Shown here in pieces: positions 24,394 to 36,522 of a DNA stretch of 64,000 nt; within the stretch, counting starts at the first letter, position 1; every line of letters begins with the position of its first letter. Source of the DNA: Rutstroemia sp. NJR-2017a BVV2 (lineage: Eukaryota > Ascomycota > Leotiomycetes > Helotiales > Rutstroemiaceae); assembly GCA_002946415.1 (NCBI GenBank), contig NJPS01000006.1, positions 62,001-126,000 of the forward strand. The letters are read 5' to 3'. A model generated the notes under the pieces. The model saw nothing but the letters and a program-made list of their open reading frames with translations. It was not told the origin of the DNA and ran no database searches. The translations under genes and the position numbers were made by a program.

Positions 24394-27300
24394 TAAGGAC
24401 AGCGAGAGGCAAGGCGAGCTATGCAATACATTCGTTAGAAAGATAAATTCAATAGGAGTTTAGGCGTTTTGCTTTCTTTTCACTGAATAAAATTTCATCG
24501 CATATGCAGTGAGAAGTGACCCCACATAAACTTGACCTTGTCATGCAGAATATCACTTGTCTTCTCGAAGTCACAAAGGGATGCGGTCGGTAACCGGCAA
24601 GCCCAGCAAAAGCTGAATTTGAGGATGCCTGGAGCTAGCTCAACGACCATCGTTCGCCTGTGCTTCATCCTTCTTTTATGGCCAGATGTTGACTGATCTT
24701 GAGATATCATAGGCAAGGTCGATGAGTAAGGATCAAACTATGATGATGAGTAACCGCGATGAATAACAGAACAATCTGCATGGAGGGTGGAGATGTAACT
24801 CTAGGTTAACACTTCGTTTAGCGAGACCTACATAGAAGACGGTTGGCTTTGACTGTGACTGACTGGAAGACATTGACCCCTTAACTTCTTTTTGTACTGT
24901 ATCTCGTAGCTACACGCAGACACCGAACCATCACATTGAAATTGTGAATACGAAGAGTGATTAAAATCACGTGACAAAACAAGCCAAGGTGTGCCACGCA
25001 ACCCCGCTCTCATGGTAAGGGGCAGTGCCTAACGGGAAGTATCAGAGTCTTAGTTTCATAACATCTGGACTCTGAGCCCAGCTTGGCTAATTGGCAAGTT
25101 TTCTATTCGGCCTGGGCAATGACTTTGAGTAATCGAACTGGACTTGGCTTCAGCTCCGAGGCAGTGCTAAATTGAAGCTCAAGGATGGACGGCCAGGTGT
25201 ACGCATGCACCGATCGCGAAGAGCGAATTTGACATCTTGGACGCCAAATCTCAAGCCCGAGAATATGCAACCAAAAGTTAGCATTGACGACAGCAGTCTG
25301 GTGATACATCTTTGTGTAACGGCTTCCGCCCAAGTTCCGCTTTCACTGAACTACAGTGTTGATCGCCAGCGGCATTCAAAGACAAGAACCGGGCCCATTT
25401 CACCATCGACTAGGATATACGTTGTGGCGAAAGACATGGTTGAGCGCTACTCGGATACTCGTATGTACAAAGTAAGTTTCCATGTCAACCAGGCGGCCTT
25501 CAAAGTGTTGCCGATTTCCATTGAGACTTTCCGCTACCGCACAATTGTGCGAATTATGCAAGATATGCAAGATATGTGAGAGATAGAGGATCCGGATCCG
25601 AAAGCCAGTAGAGTACGAGGGATGTACGAATAACCTCAGCCACCTCCATTGGCGCGTCCTTGGAGAAATGTGGAAGCATGGGAGCTGGGAGCGTTAGTGC
25701 GTAAGTCAGTCGGGTTGTCGGAACATCACAAGTTCCGAGCCTTTCCGCCCCCAGACCCAGGGCAGTCAGTAGACCTGCTGCCAGGGGCAGACGAACCTGT
25801 TTTGTTTGAATTTCTGATGCTCAAAAAGAACATTGCCATGAGATAAGCACAATTTTAACGTCCCCTGAAGATCTGCGCGATTTTGTTCATGAGCTCACGC
25901 TTCGTGTGATACCCCAGGTTTGGTTCCATCTGCGGATTCTGCGCCCGGGTCTGGCTGTGCTATGCCATCACAAGAATATGGATTTGAATATTTTCTAGAA
26001 TGATGCGCAGAATAATGTGCAAAACCCAAGGTTCGTGATGGATAATGAGAGGGACATGCTTGCCGAGAGGCGGGGCTGCTCAAGCATATTAAAGTGCAAG
26101 TCGTCATGGTCTTACCCGGTAGATAGGATTACACGCTCATCAGCCTTTCGTTCAGACCAGAGATACTCGTCTGAAGTAGATGGACAGAGATATCAGTGGA
26201 TTGATTGTCAACGTGGGCAGCAAAGTCGATAGGTAGGGGAAGGATTCGACGAGCATCTCTGCCCTAGTTTCCCTTGGGTTTTCGGCTTTAACCTCGGACA
26301 TGGCCTGTTTGGCGGATTTCATGTGTGGGTGGGTAGGACGGGATGCGGAAAGCGAACAAATCCGATTAATATCCGCGGACTATCCAGAAAGGCGATGAAC
26401 GGCGATGAGAGGCTATACCGAATGTTAACAACGACTTCTGTGATAGGATGGATGGATGGAAAGTCATACCATTGTGCATGAAGCTGAATTGACACCTGCT
26501 GCGTACGGTACATAGAGTACATAGACAGATATGTAATGGTGAAAATCGGCACACTGGCACGTCACTCAAGTAGACTATATGTTCTCCATATTCCCAATCT
26601 GCGTTTGTCGCCTTGCTGGAAAGAGAAATGCCGATGTGCTTTCAAGTTGTTGATGACCGAAAGATTATGCAAATCATGTAATCTGTGATGGAACGATCCA
26701 GATCACAAACGCCAGGCTAAAAAAAATTCAAAGTAAAAACAATGAACTTTGATGATGAAATGGGGCATGCTCCTATATCGAGGAATGCCAGATGTCTAAC
26801 ACGCGCGCCGGCAATTGCTGGTCAGGTACCAGTCGCCGTAACGGTAAGTTCATGAGCGGCGTGGTGCTGGTGGTGATGATGGTGATGATGGACATGGACA
26901 TGGAATGGACCATGACAGGAAATTCAGTCATTGATTCTGCCGTTGAGCGTTCAGTCGGATGTATTGAGCGGAGCGGCACGGCAAACTTCCGCTTCTCGTC
27001 CTCGCAATTGCGGACTTCAGAGGATTTTCCATTGAAATTTTAACCCCAACTGCTAGAAACATTATCCACCGTCCAGCGCAGCACTTGACACAATTTGTAA
27101 CAACTAGGTTAAGTGAGTTATTCGGTGTCGGCTCTAACTCAGCCCTGTGAGGGGAAATGAGTAAGTAACCTTCGTACTTGTGCATGGTAGGACAGGTAAT
27201 ACTTGCCCTCTTGTGACTGCATAAGGAGGGAGAGGGAGGACCAAACAAACGAGGCCGCTCGAGCTTCACGTTATCATGGATACCCCCAATCAACAACTAC

Positions 27301-28716
27301 TTTATTGGGTAAACGGTAAGTGAAAAGTAAGATGCCTTTGGAATCTTCGATGGATCTGGCCAGATAAAAGTGTCTTGCTTACGAGAGCAAACCTTGGGAT
27401 ATGGATACATATGGATACAAACCAGGAAATGGACAAATCCGTAAACACAACAAGTGGGATAGCATACGGTCTATGCAGCACAAACTTTCCTTGGGAGTCA
27501 CAAGCCCAGGAAAGGCTTTCTTGGAGGGGGAGGGTAGGGGGAGGGGAGAGTAGTGTCCAAGCACGACAAGGTACCTTTCTACTCCACGTTGACCGCGCAT
27601 GTTCCTGTACATGATGCTATGCGCGCAGACATCAGATATACACATGAGATACACATACTGTGTACAGACTAGGTAGCTCTTCCTACATCACATACTTGTC
27701 CACATACGAAGCACCAGTAAGTCAAATACAATTGTAAACAAGGCCGCTACCAGAATTGGGCAATATTGGCATGGTTGGCAGAGACAGGACGGACCGGAAT
27801 AAGCATAAGGTTGCAAGACTTACGGCTGCGACTAATGGAAACCCGAAAGGAGTCCACAGACAGAGAAACGGACAAAACGACCCACCCTATCTTCCATCTT
27901 CCTTAACTCTAACTCTACTGAGAAATAAGAACTACTACTGCATGCGTCATGATATCCACAATAGGTGCCAAAAGATTTGACCTTTTCACCATCTAGTTGT
28001 TAACTTGTCTATTTCTGCGCTCGCATCTGCGTTGCATCTGCCTTTTGCATTTGCATGTGCGAATCCGATCCGAGTACTTTGTACATACATTATTCTTCCA
28101 ACTACTCTGCCTTTTCCCGATCCATGCCTGCTGCTACTGATCCATGCCCGCTGCTGCTCACCAACATACCAGCATACATACATATACTTACATACATATC
28201 CATATAAAACATTCCGAACTACTCCCTCTTCCGCCCCGACTTTCGAGCTTTCCATATACCGGAATCCCATCTTCCATCATCCATCCAATCCACACATTAC
28301 TTCATCTATTATTGAGTTTCGGGAATAGTCCACCAGCTGATTACATACATACATACTTCCGTACATTGTACATTACTTTTAATGAACGCATCGCGGACTT
28401 AACACTTACCAATCCGAAGCACCAGCTCGACTAAAAGCCTGCGGTGGGACCCTTGAACTTTGTGAATCAGCAAGGTGCGAACCTCACATAATCACCGCCG
28501 AATCGGTCGACTATACTTTCATTTCTCCGGTCGAGATTTGCTCGGGATCCAGTTTATTTTAACCATATAAACCTCACGCCCGATTACTAAAAGAAAAGGT
28601 CCTGCACTATTCTAGAAAAAGGTTTCTTGATACTCTCTTCCACATTTTGGCACCACCACCTCGAACCTCCTCAACCTACCTCCACTCCACCTTAACTTAA
28701 CCATAACACTTTAAGA
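24394..28716. other. 4.3 kb intergenic stretch upstream of the C6 regulator
   Basis: No recognisable gene. Short frames at 24495-24716 (-) and 25172-25579 (+) were considered and not accepted. A CACGTG palindrome lies at 24968-24973 within TCACGTGAC. From about 28000 onward the + strand becomes C/T/A-rich with ACATAC repeats, consistent with promoter and long leader of the regulator at 28717. Confidence 0.55.
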
Positions 28717-29994
28717 ATGGCAGCAATGCCTACTTCACCAATGGACGACTCAAGTCACGCTAAGCGGACATCCAAAGCGTCTAAACAAGTGCACCGCAGC
28801 TTAAAACGAGCCAGTACCTCCTCACCTGACCACTCCACCTCGACACTTCAAGTCGATGGAAGACATAAGAGAGTCTGGAAAGCATGTGAGCGTTGTAGAA
28901 TGAAGAAGACCAAGGTGTGTACATGAACACAAGTCGGACGTACTTCTCGTGCTGACAATCCCAAGTGTGACGGAGAGTCTCCGTGTAAAAGATGTAGAGA
29001 CGACGCTGTCATATGTACAGCCGGGAGCAGGAAGAAGACCGAGTTCAAGACATTGCCTCGAGGGTGAGCATTCCCTGATCACAAGATACAATCTAGTTCA
29101 CTTGTCTAACGTCCAATGTTCAGATATGCTGAAGTGTTGGAGAACACACAATATGCATTAATTTCAGCCGTCCATAAGCTCTACCTCATGGTTCGCAACA
29201 ACGAGCCCTGGGAACTAGGCGAGCCCGAGCTGAATGACCGAGGCCAGCCCGTAATCCATGACATCGCCTCCAAGCTCGGCTGTATAAGACCGTCGCCTGA
29301 TCTTCCTCTTGCTTTTGCTGAAAACCCTGAAGAGCTACATGCTCGGTTGGAAGCAGATGCATCGAAAGAAGACGAAAGGAGCACCAGGACGTCGTCAGAG
29401 TCGGAGGAATCAAGTCATTCACATTCATCGCCTATGAATTACAACGCCACAGAGTTCACACCACCGTCAAGTAGCTGCGGAAGTGATCACTCGGAGGACG
29501 AAATGTCCAACACCATCAAAATCGAACCACCTCAGCCCGTCCGCGCGGAACCCGCTCCCCGCCCTGTTATCACTCAACCGATTAACATGAACATCTTAAG
29601 CAGCATGAGTTCCAAGTTCTCAGAAACACGATTATTCACCGAGCGACATTTCGAGAGGGGTCGACCGGGATTTACAAAGCCGACACCACCTCGAATCAGC
29701 ACTAATTACTATTCTCAAACTGACTCTCCCATTTCTTCCGCATCACCGTTCTCGAATGGATTCCCCGCCGATGACTTCATGGGGCCTCCTCATCCATTAA
29801 GTTTCCTCGGCCAGCCACAATCTTTCGATCCTAATATGCTACCCTACGATTCGGTTACGATGAGTAATCTCTACAGCAATGCCGCGTTCTCGGAACCCAA
29901 GTTTATGGATTCGCCGTTGAGTGATGTGTTTGATATGGCGGATGGGATGGATTTTGTTAATTTCAATAATGTGGAATATGATCGGGAGGTGTAG
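28717..29994 (+). CDS. Zn(II)2Cys6 transcription factor
   Basis: Fungal binuclear-cluster DNA-binding regulator. Exons 28717-28914, 28966-29063 and 29124-29994; introns of 51 and 60 nt; 388 residues. The first intron splits the zinc cluster after KKTK; splicing yields C-x2-C-x6-C-x5-C-x2-C-x6-C (CERC, then C, C, KRC and a final C after RDDAVI), so the model is firm there. After it comes a conserved-looking helix (YAEVLENTQYALISAVHKLY) and LGEPELNDRGQPVIHDIASKLG, a Glu/Ser-rich linker, and a Pro/Ser/Asn-rich C-terminus ending in an acidic tail (DVFDMADGMDFVNFNN), a plausible activation domain. It lacks the large fungal-specific middle homology region, which makes it short for the class. It is isolated by about 4 kb of non-coding DNA on each side. 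Target genes are unknown. Confidence 0.92.
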
Positions 29995-30794
29995 GTTGAG
30001 AGGGGTATGTTCTGTCGCGGGTCACGTTTTGGAGGGTTGATTACCGGCGTTGATCAGGGAGATTTACATTCCAGTCTAAGGTCAAGAGGCACGACACCAT
30101 CATACCATACCAGCATACCAATCCCGCTCACTCGTTCAACACGCCGCATCACACGGCTACTTCAAGACCTACCTCTCTCTCTCACCCCCTCACTCACACA
30201 CACACACCAAACCCCCACACCAAAAAAAAAACAAATTTACGACTTACGATAATCAGACGGATGGCTGGCAGGATTGGATGGACAGGAAACGGCGTTACAG
30301 GACTCGAAATTCGATTATGCACGGGGATAAGGGTTGGATTACACGGGCAGGCTTTTGATTTGATTTATTCCAGGGGGTCCTCAGGGACAGGTTGGTTGCT
30401 AGGAGTAGGAGTTCAGGGATACGGTTGGGTTGGGTTGGGTTGGATAAAGGGTTGGATAAACGTGTACTACTATTTTACGGGTTTGATTTTTCTCATTTCA
30501 GGATTGAAGGATATTGGCTTCGCAATCGCAATCGCAATCTATTAGATGACTTTCAACCTCTTCAAATATGCATATTCCAGAAGTAACTTAGCCAATGCGC
30601 ATTCCAGAAACAGAAAATGCACAATCCAGCTGTCTAGGGTGGGTGTGTGGTAGGTAGGAGATCCGCTCTTGGCATAGAGTAAGGTTAGAGTATCGTAGCG
30701 CATCCATCGTAGCGCATCGTATCGAGCGTATTCGTACAGGACTTACTTCCTCTGTCTGTATACGCACACGCCTCGCACAGCACAGCAGAAATAT

Positions 30795-30824
30795 CACACA
30801 CACACAGGCACAGGCACAGGCACA
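30795..30824 (+). repeat. CACA / CACAGG microsatellite
   Basis: A short CA run passes into four copies of CACAGG. Intergenic. Confidence 0.8.
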
Positions 30825-31714
30825 GCACCGCACATCGGGTCAGATTCTCTCGATCCTCTCTGTGCTTGGCTTAACGTAAGTAAGTAAGTAAACCAGAGCA
30901 GGATTACTCAACTGCTCTACAAGTACACTCAGCGCGCGATTTGAAATCCCACTTTAATTTTTTTTTTCCGTCTGAGTGGGATTTCTTTTTCCTCGAGGGG
31001 GGGAGGGTTAGTAAGGAAAGGCACAGGCACAGGCTCGCACGACGGGCACGGACGAAAGCGGCGGAGTTAATCATTCCCTGCTAGCCGGGCTTGCGCGAAA
31101 CGGACTTTATGCAGCTCCGGCGTCTGTCATGTAAGTACTAAGTGCGAGGGAAGGTTAGGGTTGGGGGAGGGCGGGGGGGGTATTGTATGTGCGTATGTGA
31201 GGTAAGGTTATTGGGGGAATGGATGAAGGGGAGAGGGTCTAAGGGAAGCGGTATGAGAGATGAGAATGGAAATAAATGCAAATTCAAACATTACGAGTTA
31301 ATAATTGTAAAGTTCAGATGTACTAGGGAGGGAGATGAGAAAGCATGAGATGAGCATGAAGGGGAGGGAGAGAAATTGAATACGTTAAAGCTTACAGCAT
31401 AACTTAGCTTTCCTTAGTGAGAGAGAGAAAGTTCCCCAACTTTCCCTTCGAACCTTACACTTACAGTACTTCTCGGTCCTCGGCCACCAGCCATACTAAT
31501 CATCTCATCCCATCATCGGTATTCCGTCTACAGTACTTCCCCCCTTCCATTCCCCGTCACCGGTCTAACACTCAATTCCCGTCCGTCCGCTATACCCGCT
31601 TACTCTTTCGTGTATATCCATTTCCTTTCCTAGGTTGTCTTATTTGGAAAAATCACGCTGGTGTAAGGTTATGGTGTGGTGTGGTAGTGCGGGATTTACC
31701 ACGCATCCATCCGC

Positions 31715-31740
31715 ACACCCACACCCACACCCACACCCAC
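31715..31740 (+). repeat. ACACCC hexanucleotide repeat
   Basis: Four tandem ACACCC units. It is not the canonical fungal telomere word CCCTAA, so I do not read it as an interstitial telomere. Confidence 0.8.
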
Positions 31741-31758
31741 GCTCACTGCCGAATTACC

Positions 31759-31789
31759 GAGTCGAGTCGAGTCGAGTCAAGTCGAGTCG
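31759..31789 (+). repeat. GAGTC pentanucleotide repeat
   Basis: Six GAGTC units with one variant (AAGTC). Intergenic. Confidence 0.85.
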
Positions 31790-32011
31790 TTTATAGGTAC
31801 CCTTGTTCCTGGGGGAGCGAGATATTAACGAAGTACCTGCCGTTTCCCACATTTTCGACTCGGTGTTCGTGGTTGTGTTGTGTTGTTTTTGGTACATACA
31901 GTACTTGCGGCGTATCGATGTTGCATTGGACGACTCGACTTGAGTGCTAGGGAGGTGGTTGATAGATTGTCGTGTATGTAGGCAGACAAGTAGACAGGCA
32001 CTTAATCATCC

Positions 32012-32050
32012 ATCGACGATCGACGATCGACAATCGACATATATATATAT
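32012..32050 (+). repeat. ATCGACG repeat followed by an AT run
   Basis: Tandem ATCGACG/ATCGACA words run straight into (AT)6. Intergenic. Confidence 0.75.
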
Positions 32051-34137
32051 GTATATACCCAGAAGCGTGGCGGCAACGGGATGGAGCCAGAAGAATGCGA
32101 GATTCGTTTACGAAGTACATCCATACCCACTGTACCTCGACTTCTAATCCGCCATCAAAGTTACCCATACGACGTAAATTCAGGTAAAATGGCAGCGCCC
32201 ATCTCATTGGTCGCCCTCTGGCTGACAGACGCTGCATACATATGCGAAACGGGCTTTTACTCGGACCCGATTAGTTTCCGAAATGGATGCGAGATTCGGA
32301 GAGGGGAATATGGATGTGCAGGGGTGAGCTACGGTGGGCTGGCTGGGCTGGGCTGGGGAGGGGTGGGATGATGAGGACATGCAGACGCCGTAAGAGTCAT
32401 TGTGAGTGAGATATGAGGATGGGGGTTGGAGTAAGTTAGATTAGATTAATTCTTGTTGTTGTTTACTTGTTGCATCCTATCGTGAAAACGACACAACAGA
32501 AAAAGTAGGTAAGAAGTCGTTCGATCACCGAGGGCTTGATACGAATACGAATGGGGTATAGCGGGCAGGATTTCTCGAAGAAGATGGTGGGTGGTAGCGG
32601 ACAACAAAAGGTACCGTCCAAAGAAGGATAACGGTTCTTGCGCACCCCCGAGACCATCTATGCGTTCGAATAGAAGCTGACAGATCCGTTCTGGAACCCT
32701 GAATGCCCAGCTGTGTGTGTGTCTAGTTGTCAATCTGGCCTTGATTGTCGTAAGGGTACTTACTACACTACAGTAGCTCCATAGGCAAAATGCGGGATGA
32801 GGATGGGGAATGAGGAAGATCATCGCTGCAGGTAGGTTTGGCCTGCTCGACAAACACCGACTAGTCCTAGTCGCCGTTGGATAAAGTGCTTACTCAGATT
32901 CAAGGTACGTACTTACTTAGAGCCGGTCAAACGCTCCGGTTGTGGTTGGACGGCACGTACGAAGTATGTGCTGAGAGGCATATATACGGTTTTAAGTTGA
33001 GGGCCCGGCTTTCACTGGTCAGCTTGCGAGAGAGCGGCTCTCACTGGTCGAGGAGGATCAGCTGTTCGCTGATCTTCGTCAGCGTGCTCGGGTTCCGTTT
33101 GCGTTGCGTGGACTTAAGGTCGTACGTATCATGCTGCTGCGTATCATTTTTGGGTGGTGGATTGGGATGTATGCTGCGAGGATGGTGTTGTAAATTTGGC
33201 GGTTTCGTGAGTTTGGTAGTTTCATGCCTTTGGTGGTTTCGTGCTTAAACGGTGTCTTGATTTGGGTAGGCTGGCGGGCTGACTTGCTTGCTTTTATTTA
33301 TTCCATCTACGGCTAGGTTGGTACTTCCTCGGGTCGTATAAGCTGTTTTGGTGTGACCTCTCAGATTAGAAAAGTCAGTCCCTTGGTTTGGAAGGTAGGC
33401 TAGTTGTTGCACGTCCTGGTCCTCTGAAATACATGAGAGTTCCATCCTTCACGAGATACTCCAATCTCTCGACTGCAGCATTGACTGGAGCTTCTGACGG
33501 TCAAGGTTGTCGCCGTCTTCATCCATGTCTTTGGGGCATCTTTAACTTACATCCAGCCCTTGTTTATACCCATTAATACATAAGGTGGCATCGCAAGTGC
33601 GTACTCGGGTTGCTTTTCTCCAATGGACAAGTCGATGGACCAATCTGCGAATTAGATACATGCTTTTCTTTTGTGAAACTGACACTTTGTTGGATTTCAT
33701 ATCGAGCCTGAGTGGTATCAACAGCTCTTGGGTAGGTGTCACTTTTGGAGTGCATTCGCGTCGAGTGCGATGCTCGATGGTGTACCATACACTTGTCTCT
33801 GGTTATTTGTCCTGTTCTTCACTGAAGCCTGTTACCTTTCATCGTGTGCACCAACAGTGACGCCACTTGGGGTGAAGTGAATATTATAGCATACATCTGG
33901 CTTCTCGCACATTGGATACTACATCGTCGTTGAGGGCCACCTGTGCTCCAGCCAACGAGTGTGGCGCTCCTCAGCCTCGGTCCAATATTAACAATTTAAC
34001 TACAACGTTGCTGCCTGCTTTTTGTGTTACACTCAGCCGCATTTCCACAACTCCTGGATCGTTAATAATTTTTTCGATACTTCACACATAGGTCGAATAG
34101 CACACAATCATTGCACAGAGAGAACAAAATTGTGACT

Positions 34138-36522
34138 ATGGATCCCCTTACTGCAATTAGTCTTGCATCAGCAATCCTCCAATTCGTTGAATTCGGCTTC
34201 AAAGTCGCGAAACGCTTAGATGAATTCAACAACCTCCAGTCCTCAGAAGTCCCCAAATCTCTACAAGCGATCGCCATTCAACTTCCACTTCTCGTCAACT
34301 CTCTGGGCAAAATCAAAACCGAATCCCAAATCAAAGATTTGGACTTCGATACGAAATGTATTCTTCGTGGAGTCGTAGTTGGTTGTATGACCGAGATTGG
34401 GCAAATCGAGGAAATCATCAACAAGATCTCAGCCGTTCCTGGTGCTTCCCACACAGCCAAGCTCAAGATGGTCTTTGTGAGTTTTCGATATGATGAAAAG
34501 ATGTGGGCTATCGAGCGGAACTTGCACACTTATGTTTCGGTTCTGATTCTGCATCATGTGGTTGATTCTTCGGTATCGGTTCCACTCGTGGTTGAGGACA
34601 GCTTCTTTGACATTCGCGAGAAACGTGTAGCGCCATTTATAGATCGACCCAAGTTGATCAAGGAACTCGAAAATCATCTTTACAAGTCGGCAAGATCACA
34701 GGTTCAGACTCCAACTGTTGTTCTGATGAAGGGGGATAGAGGCACGGGCAAGACACAGCTGGTGCTTGAATATTGCTATCAAGCATATGCTTTGGGCCAA
34801 TTTCGGACAGCATTTTGGCTTGATGGATCATCGATGGAAAGTGTTTGTCAAGGTTTGGAGGCATCGTGTGCAACGATCAAGAGATCCATGGATGGTTCTC
34901 GGGCAGAAAAGCTCGAGTTCGTGAAGAATTTCTTGAGCGACCTCTGGCACCCGTGGTTATTGGTGATCGACGACTACGAACCGCGTGATCATGAAACTGT
35001 CATGGAGCTACTGCCTCGTAGCGGATATGGGGCAATCATTTTCATATCAAGTTCTCACGGCTCCCATAAAATCGATAATACCATACGCGTCTCGAAGTAC
35101 ATAACACAAACGGAACAAGTGGACCTCAACTACACACTAATCGCAGCAGTACAAAACAAAGATACAGAAGGAATAAGAGACAGCATCATCCAAGGAGCTG
35201 ATGTAAACAGTCTAATCTGGAACGAATGGCCCTGTCTTCATCGTTGCGTTATACACTCCCTCGAGGAAGCCGTGCAATTCTTACTCGCTCGAGGCGCTGA
35301 TCCACGAAGTAACGGACGCTGTAAGAGTGCATTATACTGGGCTGCAGGTGAAGGGAATGCGGCAATCTTTAGGATGATTTTAGACTACGAAGATGGAGCT
35401 GGTCCGATTTGGAAAACTGCAGATTGCCAATGGGCCTTTGATGCCGCCGCGGGAAAAGAGAGCATCGAGATCAGGCAGATGATCATGGAAAGGGCAGAGG
35501 TCAGACTGGGCAGTCTCGACGTTTTCGAAGACACACCCCTGATAGCAGCCGCGGGTGAGGGTAACTTGGAGGTCGTTCGGTTCCTGATCGGGAAAGGTGC
35601 TCTGACAGACTTTCCATTGCAGGGAGAGACGGCACTGTGGCGAGCCGCATCCAATGGAAAGTTTGAGGTGGTCAAGTTCTTATGTGAGCAAGGGGACGTC
35701 GACGCAAATGCGAAAGATTCTAAAGGGCAAACCGCTTTGTGCTACGTAGCCAGCATACAATCGCACGCGGAATTTAAAGCGAGCGGCATGGAAATGGCGG
35801 AGTTCTTGTTACAAAAAGGAGCTGATCCAAATCTCTACAGTTCTTCTTCGGAGGGGCCGCTCCATCAAGCTGCTAAGTATGATCACGTGGAGATGCTCGA
35901 ACTTCTGCTGAAACACGGCGCTGATATTGCGAAGAATGCAGGTGGATGGACGGTCTTGGAGGCAGCTATCCAATATTCTAGGCCTGCTGTGGTGAAATTC
36001 TTCCTGAACTGGAAGATTGACGATCAGGCGAAGCGACAAACTTTGCTAGACGGTGCGCTTCTCTATGCGTGCAGAAAGGGCGAACGACTTACTGTTCTCC
36101 AGCTTTTGAAAGCTGGCGCGGACATCGATACGAAGAGGGAAGAAGACAGCATGACGCCGTTGCTTTATTCCATTGTATGTGGGGCAGCCCAAACAGCGAG
36201 GTTGCTGATAAGAAGGGGTGCGAGGTGGGATATTCCAGATGTGGAGGGCAGATTGGCCTTGCCGCTAGCGGTGGAGAATGGGTTTGACTGGGTTGTGAGG
36301 GATATGCTAGAGAAGGGCGCGGATGTGGAGACGCGGTGGGGGGAGAATGATGATACGCTGTTGGGGATTGCGGCGAGGGAGGGGAAGCATACGGTTGTGG
36401 GGCTCCTGTTAGAGTACAAAGCGGATAGGGACGCGGTTAATGCGTTTGGAGAGACGGTGCGGGATATTGTGCAGGAGGGGAATTGCAAGGAGGTTTTGGA
36501 GTGCTGGATGGCGGTGCGGTAA
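34138..36522 (+). CDS. STAND/NLR-like protein: SesA-type N-domain, P-loop NTPase, ankyrin repeats
   Basis: Single exon, 794 residues from the ATG at 34138. The N-terminus (MDPLTAISLASAILQFVEFG) is the helical SesA/HeLo-like or NACHT-N type domain that heads many fungal STAND proteins (about 1-150). A P-loop follows: Walker A GDRGTGKT near 198-205 and a Walker B-like LLVIDD near 273-278. From about residue 327 to the end there are roughly 13 ankyrin repeats (for example TPLIAAAGEGNLEVVRFLIGKGA). The family includes signalling proteins of non-self recognition and heterokaryon incompatibility; a role here is inference. Oddly, only about 50 residues separate Walker B from the first repeat, so the helical/winged-helix parts of a complete NB-ARC or NACHT module seem missing. 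Degenerate repeats at the start of the array suggest a diversifying receptor. Confidence 0.88.
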   Translation: MDPLTAISLASAILQFVEFGFKVAKRLDEFNNLQSSEVPKSLQAIAIQLPLLVNSLGKIKTESQIKDLDFDTKCILRGVVVGCMTEIGQIEEIINKISAVPGASHTAKLKMVFVSFRYDEKMWAIERNLHTYVSVLILHHVVDSSVSVPLVVEDSFFDIREKRVAPFIDRPKLIKELENHLYKSARSQVQTPTVVLMKGDRGTGKTQLVLEYCYQAYALGQFRTAFWLDGSSMESVCQGLEASCATIKRSMDGSRAEKLEFVKNFLSDLWHPWLLVIDDYEPRDHETVMELLPRSGYGAIIFISSSHGSHKIDNTIRVSKYITQTEQVDLNYTLIAAVQNKDTEGIRDSIIQGADVNSLIWNEWPCLHRCVIHSLEEAVQFLLARGADPRSNGRCKSALYWAAGEGNAAIFRMILDYEDGAGPIWKTADCQWAFDAAAGKESIEIRQMIMERAEVRLGSLDVFEDTPLIAAAGEGNLEVVRFLIGKGALTDFPLQGETALWRAASNGKFEVVKFLCEQGDVDANAKDSKGQTALCYVASIQSHAEFKASGMEMAEFLLQKGADPNLYSSSSEGPLHQAAKYDHVEMLELLLKHGADIAKNAGGWTVLEAAIQYSRPAVVKFFLNWKIDDQAKRQTLLDGALLYACRKGERLTVLQLLKAGADIDTKREEDSMTPLLYSIVCGAAQTARLLIRRGARWDIPDVEGRLALPLAVENGFDWVVRDMLEKGADVETRWGENDDTLLGIAAREGKHTVVGLLLEYKADRDAVNAFGETVRDIVQEGNCKEVLECWMAVR

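Larger units (their letters stand above)
29995..34137. other. 4.1 kb intergenic stretch with microsatellites
   Basis: No recognisable gene. After the regulator's 3' region come simple repeats: GTAA (about 30875-30892), CACAGG (30795-30824), CCCACA (31715-31740), GAGTC (31759-31789), ATCGACG and AT (32012-32050), and a T-run near 30959-30967. The last few hundred bases are the promoter of the ankyrin NLR-like gene. Confidence 0.55.

Noticed and set aside
24495..24716. Minus-strand 73-codon frame with a FCWACRLP stretch
   Set aside because: A single CxxC-like pair is not enough to link it to the zinc-ribbon ORF at 4985-5149, and no further knuckles follow.
25172..25579. 135-codon plus-strand frame
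   Set aside because: Begins at a non-ATG codon, has no recognisable family and ends in a short ATGCAAGAT repeat; no splice partners found.
31715..31740. ACACCC repeat as an interstitial telomere
   Set aside because: The unit is not CCCTAA/TTAGGG and the array is only four units long.
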